From: Candidatus Woesearchaeota archaeon
Lineage (GTDB): Archaea; Nanobdellota; Nanobdellia; Woesearchaeales; ARS49
Length of the DNA stretch: 7,790 bases
Assembly: GCA_030630695.1 (NCBI GenBank)
Contig: DAOVMP010000014.1
Span: 1-7,790 of the forward strand
Reading direction: 5' to 3'
In this document: positions 1 to 5,508 of the stretch, piece by piece
Layout of the letters: each line of letters begins with the position of its first letter
Numbering within the stretch: position 1 is the stretch's first letter
The notes under the pieces: generated by a model
Seen by the model: only the letters and a program-made list of their open reading frames with translations
The model's database searches: none
Told to the model about the DNA's origin: nothing
Program-made: the position numbers and the translations under genes

Positions 1-2
1 AA

Positions 3-149
3 ATTTCTACTCAAAGAGCAGAAGCATACTGTAGAGCTATTACCCACAATATAATTTGTGCTATTTTAGAACTTTTTCAACACACCCCTATATTATACGC
101 AACATTTATAAATCATCAACATCTCTTAAATACTAGGTTGGGGGAATGA
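3..149 (+). CDS. Possible transposase C-terminus, cut by the window edge
   Basis: This frame is open from the left edge to a TGA at 147-149, about 48 codons. The translated segment has the pattern T-Q-x-x-E-x-x-C-R-x-I-x-H-N-I near its start (STQRAEAYCRAITHNI). That resembles the last helix of IS4/IS5-type DDE transposases, where an E...C[KR]xxxHN[IL] segment is common. No catalytic residues lie within the window. The rest of the frame (roughly residues 27-48) is not recognisable, so the true end may have drifted. The stop overlaps the next gene's start as ATGA, and the TATA box of that gene lies inside this frame, which suggests the end is eroded or the match is accidental. An alternative frame, open from 1 to a TAA at 52-54, gives nothing recognisable. 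Confidence 0.35.
   Translation: MSTQRAEAYCRAITHNIICAILELFQHTPILYATFINHQHLLNTRLGE
105..112 (+). promoter_or_regulatory. TATA box of the cysteine-rich lipoprotein gene
   Basis: TTTATAAA stands about 38 nt before the start codon at 146. With the usual archaeal distance of about 25 nt from TATA to transcription start, the mRNA would begin near 133-137. That leaves a leader of about 10 nt containing the G-rich stretch AGGTTGGGGG just before ATG. The start site is inferred from spacing. Confidence 0.55.
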
Positions 150-856
150 AATACATACTATCGATTTTAATCATTAGCTTGCTTCTAATTAGCGCGTGTT
201 CTAGTGGAACTATTGATGCCCGGCCCATTGATGCTAAAGTAATTGAAGTTGATGTTAATGTTAAGGAAAATCTTTGTGATGATGTAAATTGTAATGATAA
301 TCAATATTGTGTTTCTGGTGAATGTGTTTGCAATGATGGTTTTAAACAGTGCAATAATGAGTGTATTTCTGAATCATATTGTTGCAATGCTGGAGATTGT
401 GAATTAGGAGAATTTTGTGAGAATAAGAATTGTAGAAAACAAGTTTGTCCTTTTAATCAAATTTATGATCCTAAAAAACAAGAATGTGTTTGTGATAAAG
501 AATCTAGTTGGTGTGATATGCAGCAAAAGTGTATTCCAAGATCAAATTGTTGTGTTCATTCTGACTGTGGTAATGATAGAGCTTGTAGTCCTACTTATTT
601 TATGACTTCTGTTTGTATTGATGATGGGCGGGAAAAATGCAGAAGTACTTTAGAAGGTCAGAATGTTTATTTTACTGTTAATAGCAAATCTTATGAAATT
701 GTAATTATAAGTGTTTCAAGTGATTTTGTTTCATTAACAATTAATAAGGAACCTTTAGACGCTCATCCAATTAATGTTCCATATCAAATAACAGAAAATG
801 CAAAGTTGTACATAGAATCAACTAAAACAGCAGGTGGAGTCTGCAGAGAGGAGTAA
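146..856 (+). CDS. Cysteine-rich lipoprotein with duplicated disulfide module
   Basis: A secreted, membrane-anchored protein of 236 aa with unknown role. Residues 1-17 form a signal peptide (MK, then a hydrophobic run) ending in a lipobox LISAC, so Cys18 is the expected lipidated residue. The mature protein has 24 more cysteines, an even number that fits a disulfide-bonded extracellular domain. Two modules align: ECVCNDGFKQC...CI...CC...DC...FC and ECVCDKESSWC...CI...CC...DC...AC, both sharing ECVC-x(5-6)-C-x3-4-CIxxxxCCxxxDCxxxxxC. This suggests an internal duplication of an EGF/dickkopf-like knot. After about residue 160 comes a small beta-rich segment (YFTVNSKSYEIVIISVSSDF) bracketed by the last two cysteines. 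The ATG is preceded by AGGTTGGGGG. No enzymatic motif is visible. Disulfides and surface location are inferred from the signal peptide and cysteine content. Confidence 0.8.
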   Translation: MKYILSILIISLLLISACSSGTIDARPIDAKVIEVDVNVKENLCDDVNCNDNQYCVSGECVCNDGFKQCNNECISESYCCNAGDCELGEFCENKNCRKQVCPFNQIYDPKKQECVCDKESSWCDMQQKCIPRSNCCVHSDCGNDRACSPTYFMTSVCIDDGREKCRSTLEGQNVYFTVNSKSYEIVIISVSSDFVSLTINKEPLDAHPINVPYQITENAKLYIESTKTAGGVCREE

Positions 857-857
857 G

Positions 858-950
858 GTTTGGTGCGTAAGTTGCCGATGAAGAGCACCAAGCAAACGAG
901 ACGACCCGAGCGAAGCGAGGTTGAGAAGCAGACGAGGCCTCGCACCAAAC
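858..950. repeat. Inverted repeat with competing inner copy
   Basis: The sequence GTTTGGTGCG (858-867) is the exact reverse complement of 941-950, giving a 10-bp stem. AAGG (855-858) and CCTT (955-958) add a possible outer extension. A second copy of the right arm's core, GCACCAA, lies at 885-891, so the left arm (860-866) could pair with either 885-891 or 942-948. Between the arms lie GCGAAGC (910-916), a sequence known to form a very stable DNA mini-hairpin, and the 10-bp palindrome CGAGGCCTCG. The left arm begins immediately after the lipoprotein stop codon, so it could act as a 3' structure of that mRNA, but no T-run follows. It could also be a small mobile repeat. Confidence 0.6.
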
Positions 951-956
951 ATAACC

Positions 957-964
957 TTTATAAA
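957..964 (+). promoter_or_regulatory. TATA box for the rps15 leader or a small RNA
   Basis: TTTATAAA is preceded by ATAACC, a plausible BRE. The expected transcription start is near 985-990, about 155 nt before rps15, giving an unusually long leader for a small archaeal genome. A second, weaker TATA-like tract (TTAATATAAT, about 1074-1083) would start transcription near 1105, inside the hairpin at 1097-1124. Either promoter could serve rps15, or the first could serve a separate short RNA ending at 1120. Confidence 0.5.
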
Positions 965-1010
965 CCATCCAACTCTACTATCTAACATTCAAGAGATAAA
1001 CAGGTCTAGT

Positions 1011-1067
1011 ATGGCTCGTTTATGCTGGAGAAATTCAAAATTTCTTCAAACCCAGAAAATCCACTAA
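1011..1067 (+). CDS. Possible 18-aa leader peptide before rps15
   Basis: A short frame reads MARLCWRNSKFLQTQKIH and stops at TAA 1065-1067. CAGGTCTAGT just upstream supplies a weak ribosome binding site (AGGT, 5-6 nt before ATG). It begins with MAR, as uS15 does (MARM), so it might be a decayed copy of the rps15 start or a coincidence. Its position, after a TATA box and before a terminator-like hairpin, is that of a leader peptide. It is too short for coding statistics. Confidence 0.2.
   Translation: MARLCWRNSKFLQTQKIH
1025..1055 (+). other. Hairpin in the rps15 leader
   Basis: AGAAATT (1029-1035) pairs perfectly with AATTTCT (1039-1045) across a 3-nt loop CAA. CTGG (1025-1028) can then pair with CCAG (1052-1055), leaving a 6-nt bulge at 1046-1051. 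The total is 11 bp. It overlaps the small frame at 1011-1067, so translation of that frame would disrupt it. Confidence 0.45.
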
Positions 1068-1096
1068 ATAGTTTTAATATAATATGGATTTTTGGG

Positions 1097-1124
1097 CACA
1101 AAAAAACCGCAGGTTTTTTTAGTG
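1097..1124 (+). terminator. Hairpin with T7 tract 20 nt before rps15
   Basis: AAAAAAACC (1100-1108) pairs with GGTTTTTTT (1112-1120) around a GCA loop. CAC (1097-1099) and GTG (1122-1124) extend the stem past one unpaired A. Archaeal RNA polymerase terminates at T-runs, so this could end a short upstream transcript or act as an attenuator in the rps15 leader. The ribosome binding site AAGGTGA (1132-1138) begins 8 nt after it. No experimental support can be drawn from the sequence alone. Confidence 0.5.
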
Positions 1125-1144
1125 TAATAATAAGGTGAATAAAT

Positions 1145-1600
1145 ATGGCTAGAATGCATTCAAGAAAAAAAGGAAAATCAGGCTCTCATAAGCCTTTAAG
1201 CAGGCAAAAAGCTAATTGGATAAGATACAGTGATAAAGAAATCGAGATGTTAATCGCTAAATTAGCTAAAGATGATAAAACTGCATCAGAGATAGGAATA
1301 ATCTTAAGAGATGTTTATGGTGTTCCTGATGTTAGAATGCTTACAAATAAATCTATTACTATGGTCATGAAGGAGAAAAATCTTACAAAAGAATTGCCAG
1401 AGGATTTAATTGCATTAATGAGAAAATTAGTTGGGATTAAAGCCCATGCGGTAAATAATAAGCAGGATATGACTGCAAAAAGAGGACATCAGTTGACAGA
1501 GTCTAAAATCAAGCGTTTAATCAAGTATTACAAAGAGTCTGGAAGAATTCCAGTTGCTTGGAAATACGATCCAACTAAACTGAAGATGTATACTGAGTAA
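1145..1600 (+). CDS. rps15: 30S ribosomal protein S15 (uS15), archaeal type
   Basis: A component of the small ribosomal subunit that binds the central domain of 16S rRNA. The 151-aa length is typical of archaeal uS15 (the eukaryotic RPS13 type), which has an N-terminal extension absent from the roughly 89-aa bacterial S15. Family signatures visible are the start MARMHSRKKGKSGSHKP, the GVPDVR motif near residues 59-64 and the segment LTESKIKRLIKYYKESGRIP near 117-136, with a basic C-terminus. The start is clear: AAGGTGA lies 6 nt upstream of ATG. It stands alone, preceded by a structured leader and followed by a T-rich terminator, so it is probably its own transcription unit. Confidence 0.96.
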   Translation: MARMHSRKKGKSGSHKPLSRQKANWIRYSDKEIEMLIAKLAKDDKTASEIGIILRDVYGVPDVRMLTNKSITMVMKEKNLTKELPEDLIALMRKLVGIKAHAVNNKQDMTAKRGHQLTESKIKRLIKYYKESGRIPVAWKYDPTKLKMYTE

Positions 1601-1601
1601 G

Positions 1602-1636
1602 TTTTTTTTTAACTTTTTTTATTTAAATTAAAAAAG
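1602..1636. terminator. T-rich bidirectional terminator between convergent genes
   Basis: Right after the rps15 stop come a T9 tract (1602-1610) and a T7 tract (1614-1620), matching archaeal oligo-T termination. CTTTTTT (1613-1619) is mirrored by AAAAAAG (1630-1636), so the opposite strand also shows a T6 run at the end of the convergent regulator gene. The 45-bp gap can therefore stop transcription from both sides. Confidence 0.65.
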
Positions 1637-1645
1637 AAATAATGT

Positions 1646-1915
1646 TTAAAGTATCCCTCTCACATCATCAATGCGAGAAGCAATTTCTTGACCTTTCTTA
1701 GTTAGTGTTAATAATTTCAGTCGTCCTTGTTTGTCAAAATTTATAAGCCCTTCGCGTTCCATTTCTTGTAGAATTTTGACAACATGAGAATAAGTACAGT
1801 CGATTTGCTTTGCCAATGAAGAAGCATAAACTTCTGACTTTGCATTTTTTAATTCAACAAGCATCATTGATGGTTTTTCCCTAAAAAAGACCTTGAATAT
1901 TTCTTTATTTTTCAC
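1646..1915 (-). CDS. Small winged helix-turn-helix transcriptional regulator
   Basis: A probable DNA-binding regulator of 89 aa, essentially one winged-helix domain of the MarR/ArsR-like fold. Residues about 28-39 (EVYASSLAKQID) form the first HTH helix. Residues 41-58 (TYSHVVKILQEMEREGLI) are the recognition helix and its continuation. A wing follows (NFDKQGRLKLLTLTKKGQEIA). No ligand-binding or dimerisation domain is attached. The start is GTG (1913-1915), with GGGGTGGT just upstream serving as a ribosome binding site. No ATG lies upstream in frame near the promoter. It is monocistronic and convergent with rps15. The palindromic promoter suggests autoregulation. The target genes cannot be told from the sequence. 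Confidence 0.8.
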   Translation of the reverse strand: MKNKEIFKVFFREKPSMMLVELKNAKSEVYASSLAKQIDCTYSHVVKILQEMEREGLINFDKQGRLKLLTLTKKGQEIASRIDDVRGIL

Positions 1916-1930
1916 ACAACCACCCCATTG

Positions 1931-1968
1931 GCGTATTTATATTATATAATATGTATTTTATAGCGTAT
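1931..1968 (-). promoter_or_regulatory. Promoter with palindromic operator candidate of the winged-helix gene
   Basis: On the - strand a TATA-like GCTATAAAATA occupies 1954-1964, which predicts transcription start near 1930 and a leader of about 15 nt. Between the two lies a perfect 14-bp palindrome ATATTATATAATAT (1939-1952). GCGTAT occurs twice in direct orientation at 1931-1936 and 1963-1968, 32 bp apart, flanking TATA and palindrome. A dimeric regulator bound here would block polymerase recruitment. The palindrome is pure A/T, so chance is a real alternative. Confidence 0.4.
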
Positions 1969-2052
1969 ATTTAAACCTTTCGATTTACTTTATTTTTGTT
2001 TTTTATATAAGATTAGACCTCTTTTAACTATATTTCAGGAATAGTATTTTCT

Positions 2053-2217
2053 ATTTAAATGTTTCTAAAACGCGTAGCGTTTTAGAAGCCTGAAAAAGCG
2101 AAGTTTTTTCAATGTTTCGATAATAACGTATTTTTTCTGAATTCGCGGGAAAAACAAAGTTTTTCTGCGCGCCAAAAATTTTTAATTTTTGTGCGTATAG
2201 ACGAAAAACATTTAAAT
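2053..2217. repeat. 165-bp hairpin-array element with 12-bp inverted ends
   Basis: The ends ATTTAAATGTTT (2053-2064) and AAACATTTAAAT (2206-2217) are exact reverse complements. The outer octamer ATTTAAAT is self-complementary, so it is also an 8-bp direct repeat that could be a target-site duplication. Inside are four hairpins, each with a 3-nt loop. At 2061-2089 there is an 11-bp perfect stem, 13 with a G-U, with loop GTA. At 2091-2111 the stem is 9 bp with one G-U and loop GAA. At 2144-2171 a 7-bp stem with an additional CGCG/CGCG base has loop AAA. At 2173-2191 an 8-bp stem has loop TTT. The block fills half of a 322-bp gap without genes. It could be a small non-autonomous mobile element, a structured RNA or a DNA-level structure. 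The part at 1969-2052 shows nothing recognisable. Confidence 0.55.
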
Positions 2218-2219
2218 TA
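2209..2219 (+). promoter_or_regulatory. TATA-like box of the helicase gene
   Basis: CATTTAAATTA lies 19-29 nt upstream of the ATG at 2238, the distance expected from TATA to transcription start. No Shine-Dalgarno-like sequence precedes the ATG (CCTATTACCAAAATC). The mRNA is therefore probably leaderless. The box overlaps the right end of the hairpin element, so that element may have donated the promoter. Confidence 0.45.
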
Positions 2220-2237
2220 TGTCCTATTACCAAAATC

Positions 2238-4433
2238 ATGAACTCGGATATCTTCTTTCCTCATGATAAAATAAGGTCTGTTCAGGATGAATTGATTGAC
2301 TTAATCAAAGAAACATTAAAAAATAAAAAAAATTTGATTGTTCATGCGCCTACCGGATTAGGAAAAACAGCTGCAGCATTATCTCCCACTTTACCATTAG
2401 CCATGAAAAGCGATACTTGTATTTTTTTCTTGACTTCAAGGCATACTCAGCATAAAATCGTTATAGATACATTAAAAGAAATTAAAAATAAATTCAAATT
2501 AGATTTTGTAGCTACTTCAATCATAGGGAAAAAATGGATGTGTTTACAGCCAAGCACTGAAATCATGATGTCTGGCGATTTTTCAGAGTATTGTAAATCA
2601 ATGAGAGAAGAAAACAAATGCGAATATTATATTAATGCAAAGGGTAAAGAAAATATCAAGTGTCAAGATTTATTAGAAGAGATAAAAAAGATTTCTCCGT
2701 TGTATACTGAAAAAATAATTGAAATTTGTAATAAAAATAAGATTTGTCCTTATGAATTTTCAATAATGTTGGCTTCTAAATCAAAAGTTGTTGTTTCTGA
2801 TTATTATTATTTATTTAACCCAAGTATTAGAGAGAATTTTTTATCAAAAACAAACAAATCAATTCAGGATTCGATTGTAATAATTGATGAAGGTCATAAT
2901 TTGCCGTCAAGAATGAGATCTTTATTAACAAAAAAATTAACAGACAGGATGATTAAAAGAGCCATTAAAGAAGCAAAAAAATATGATTTTGATGAGTTGG
3001 CGGTTTTATTTATTGAATTAGAAGCATTATTATACAAAATGGCCCAGGAATTGTCAATTAATGATGAAAAATTGGTAAACAAAGAAATGTTCATAGATGG
3101 CGTAACAAATATCAAAAAATATGAAGATTTTATTGAAGAATTAAAAGCAGCTGCAGAAGTTGTAAGAGAAAATCAAAAAATAAGTTCTATTGGTTGGATT
3201 GCATCGTTTATAGAATCCTGGCCTAATGGAGATATTGGGTTCTCGAGAATATTATCAAAATATGAATCTTCTGTTGTTTTGACACATAGGTGTTTAGATC
3301 CTTCTATGGCTACAAAAGATATTATTGATGCCTCTTTAACAACTATTATGATGTCTGGAACATTATCTCCTGTTGAAATGTATAAGGACCTGCTAGGTTT
3401 TCCTAAAGAAACTATAACAGAAGAATTTCCAAGTCCATTTCCAAAGAAAAATATGTTAGCACTAGTAATACCAAAAACCACAACCAAGTTTACTAAAAGA
3501 ACTCCTGAACAGTTTTTAAGAATTGCAAACATCTGCGCAGATATAATAGATAAAATTCCGGGAAATGCCGCAATTTTTTTTCCGTCATATTATTTAAGAA
3601 ATGAAATTGCTAAATATTTAGAAACAAGGTGTAAAAAAACAGTTTTCAGTGAGCAACCGAAACTAACTAAAGAGGAAAAACAGGATTTATTAGATAAATT
3701 CTGCAAATATGACAACGCAGTCTTGTTAGGTGTTGCAGCAGGAAGTTTTGGAGAAGGAATTGATTTACCTGGAATCCTAAAATCAGTAATCGTCGTGGGT
3801 TTACCTTTAGACAGGCCGGATTTAGAAACAAAAGAGTTGATAAACTATTATGATAAGAAATTCAGCAAAGGTTGGGATTATGGATATATCATGCCTGCGT
3901 TAACAAGAACAATGCAGAATTCAGGAAGATGTATCAGAACTGAAAAAGACAAAGGCGTGTTAGTTTTTCTAGATGAAAGATATACTTGGCCTAATTATTT
4001 CAGGTGTTTTCCTTCTGACTGGAATCTGAAAATAAGCATTAATTATTTGGACGAGATTAAAAAGTTTTTTTCAGAACAACAAAGCTTAAATAACACTACT
4101 CTAAATAGTTTTTCTATGGCAGATGAAAAAGAAGAATACCTTAAAGAAGAGCCAACTTCTGACGAGAAAAAAGAAGATATTCAGGAAGGAACAAAAGACG
4201 CAGATACAACTACAGAAGAAGGGAGAGAGGATTTAGTTGAAAACGACGAAATTTCTCCTACAGAAGAGGCTTTTGCAGAAGGTGCTGAGGAAAAGGGAGA
4301 GCTTGGTGTTTGCGCACATTGTGGAAAACCATTGAGCCAGGATAAAAAAGAAGTGATTGAAAGAGAAATCAATGAAGAAAAAGTCTGGTTCTGTTGTGAT
4401 GAATGTGCAAATAAAGGAAAAAGAGCTGAATGA
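2238..4433 (+). CDS. xpd: XPD/Rad3-like Fe-S helicase with acidic tail and zinc module
   Basis: A superfamily 2 ATP-dependent 5'-3' DNA helicase of the XPD/DinG group, linked by family to DNA repair. It has 731 aa; simple archaeal XPDs are nearer 550-650. Visible motifs are Walker A APTGLGKT (37-44), Walker B IIDEGHN (215-221, DEGH in place of DEAH), motif III SGTLSP (373-378), motif V GSFGEGIDLPG (502-512) and motif VI QNSGRCIR (560-567). The Fe-S domain between motifs I and II has Cys102, Cys119, Cys128 and Cys170, the last in the familiar CPYE context; Cys142 and Cys164 are extra. After the core (about residue 615) come an acidic Glu/Asp-rich linker (about 628-690) and a C-terminal C692-x2-C695...C719-x3-C723 with a vicinal CC, resembling TRASH/YHS metal-binding domains. 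The first in-frame ATG gives the normal N-terminus. trm1 overlaps its end. Helicase identity is firm; the tail's role is unknown. Confidence 0.92.
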   Translation: MNSDIFFPHDKIRSVQDELIDLIKETLKNKKNLIVHAPTGLGKTAAALSPTLPLAMKSDTCIFFLTSRHTQHKIVIDTLKEIKNKFKLDFVATSIIGKKWMCLQPSTEIMMSGDFSEYCKSMREENKCEYYINAKGKENIKCQDLLEEIKKISPLYTEKIIEICNKNKICPYEFSIMLASKSKVVVSDYYYLFNPSIRENFLSKTNKSIQDSIVIIDEGHNLPSRMRSLLTKKLTDRMIKRAIKEAKKYDFDELAVLFIELEALLYKMAQELSINDEKLVNKEMFIDGVTNIKKYEDFIEELKAAAEVVRENQKISSIGWIASFIESWPNGDIGFSRILSKYESSVVLTHRCLDPSMATKDIIDASLTTIMMSGTLSPVEMYKDLLGFPKETITEEFPSPFPKKNMLALVIPKTTTKFTKRTPEQFLRIANICADIIDKIPGNAAIFFPSYYLRNEIAKYLETRCKKTVFSEQPKLTKEEKQDLLDKFCKYDNAVLLGVAAGSFGEGIDLPGILKSVIVVGLPLDRPDLETKELINYYDKKFSKGWDYGYIMPALTRTMQNSGRCIRTEKDKGVLVFLDERYTWPNYFRCFPSDWNLKISINYLDEIKKFFSEQQSLNNTTLNSFSMADEKEEYLKEEPTSDEKKEDIQEGTKDADTTTEEGREDLVENDEISPTEEAFAEGAEEKGELGVCAHCGKPLSQDKKEVIEREINEEKVWFCCDECANKGKRAE

Positions 4434-5508
4434 AGGCAAAGCAGTCTTCTATGCATCAACTGGAAAGATTTCTAAAGAATTAAAAGTATTTTATAATCCA
4501 ATCATGAAACTTAATAGAGATATTTCGATTTTGCTTTTAAACTCGATCAATAAATCAAATATGCAAATCGCAGATATCTTAGCAGGTTCTGGAATTCGTT
4601 CAATCAGATTCAAAAAAGAATTAAAAAAAGGTAAAATAAAATCTATCCATGCTAATGATATTAATAAAAAAGCATTTAACATAATGAAGAAGAACATTAA
4701 ACTAAATAAAACAAAAATAAATATTTACAACAAAGATGCAAATGAATTCTTATTAACAAGCAATGGTTTTGATTATATAGATATAGATCCTTTTGGTTCT
4801 CCAAATCCTTTCTTGAACTATGCAATTGTAAGATTATCAAGAGATGGCATCCTGGCAGTTACAGCTACTGACACTTCTGCATTAGCAGGCTCGCACGAAT
4901 TGGCTTGCAAGAGAAAATATTGGGCAAAGCCATTAAAAAACGAATTAATGCACGAGATAGGAGTTAGAATTTTAATAAGAAAAGTTCAACTAATAGGCGC
5001 GCAGTTTGAAAAGGCTTTAATTCCTGTTTTTACACACGCGTCAGATCATTATTATAGAGTATATTTCATATGTAAAAAATCAAAACAAGAGATAGATAAG
5101 GTACAAAAACAACACTTATACTTATTATACTGCAAAAAATGCTTAAACATAAAAGAATCTCATCATAATTTACAAACTTGCTGTAAAACAAAATCAATTT
5201 GGGCTGGTCCAATGTGGACTGGAACGCTTTGGGATTCTAAATTAGTGTCTAAAATGCTAAAAAACGCAGATAAAACTAACAAAGAGCTAGTAAAGTTACT
5301 ACTAATAATAGAAAAAGAATCAAAAATCAACAGATTAGGCTTCATAGACTTGCATAAACTAGCAAAGATAAGAAAAAAACTTCTAAAAAAACAAGATTTG
5401 ATAATAAAAAAGATTAAAACAAATAAGTTTAAAGCAGCAACAACTCATTTTAAATTAACAGCTATTAGAACTGATATTCCTACTAAGAAAGTAGCTTCAT
5501 TTTTGTAA
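4399..5508 (+). CDS. trm1: tRNA (guanine26-N2)-dimethyltransferase Trm1
   Basis: Transfers methyl groups from S-adenosylmethionine to N2 of G26 in tRNA, at the D-arm/anticodon-arm junction. The 369-aa product is near the usual archaeal length. Family features include FYNPIMKLNRDISILLL (31-47), the SAM-binding loop ADILAGSGIRS (58-68), an acidic residue in HANDIN (84-89), the catalytic DPFGSPNPFL (130-139) and TATDTSALAG (155-164). In the C-terminal half there are cysteines C245-x2-C248 and C261-C262, then GPMWTGTLWD (270-279). I chose ATG 4399 because homologous proteins begin shortly before EGKA. It overlaps the helicase end by 35 bp without a clear ribosome binding site, consistent with translational coupling. 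An upstream ATG at 4357 would add 14 residues (MKEKSMKKKSG...). The stop lies inside the end of the opposite-strand FKBP gene. Confidence 0.93.
   Translation: MNVQIKEKELNEGKAVFYASTGKISKELKVFYNPIMKLNRDISILLLNSINKSNMQIADILAGSGIRSIRFKKELKKGKIKSIHANDINKKAFNIMKKNIKLNKTKINIYNKDANEFLLTSNGFDYIDIDPFGSPNPFLNYAIVRLSRDGILAVTATDTSALAGSHELACKRKYWAKPLKNELMHEIGVRILIRKVQLIGAQFEKALIPVFTHASDHYYRVYFICKKSKQEIDKVQKQHLYLLYCKKCLNIKESHHNLQTCCKTKSIWAGPMWTGTLWDSKLVSKMLKNADKTNKELVKLLLIIEKESKINRLGFIDLHKLAKIRKKLLKKQDLIIKKIKTNKFKAATTHFKLTAIRTDIPTKKVASFL

Noticed and set aside
417..605. Second + strand frame within the cysteine-rich lipoprotein
   Set aside because: It overlaps the lipoprotein in another frame; the lipoprotein frame has the signal peptide and the regular cysteine pattern.
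1001..1062. Possible tRNA, because of TCTAGTATGG and TTCAAACCC resembling D-arm and T-loop sequences
   Set aside because: The T-stem arms flanking TTCAAAC do not pair and no acceptor stem or anticodon arm can be drawn.
2061..2191. CRISPR-like array
   Set aside because: The hairpins differ in sequence and spacing; there are no identical direct repeats and no cas genes in the window.
2051..2239. 62-codon frame on the - strand upstream of the helicase
   Set aside because: It consists almost wholly of the hairpin array, has no recognisable motif, and its start would overlap the helicase start and promoter.
2894..3532. Two - strand frames inside the helicase gene
   Set aside because: Antisense to conserved helicase regions, including motif III; no ribosome binding site or homology visible.
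4357..4398. Upstream ATG starts for trm1 (4357 and 4372)
   Set aside because: They add a Lys/Ser-rich stretch read from the helicase zinc-module codons and not expected in Trm1; kept only as an alternative.
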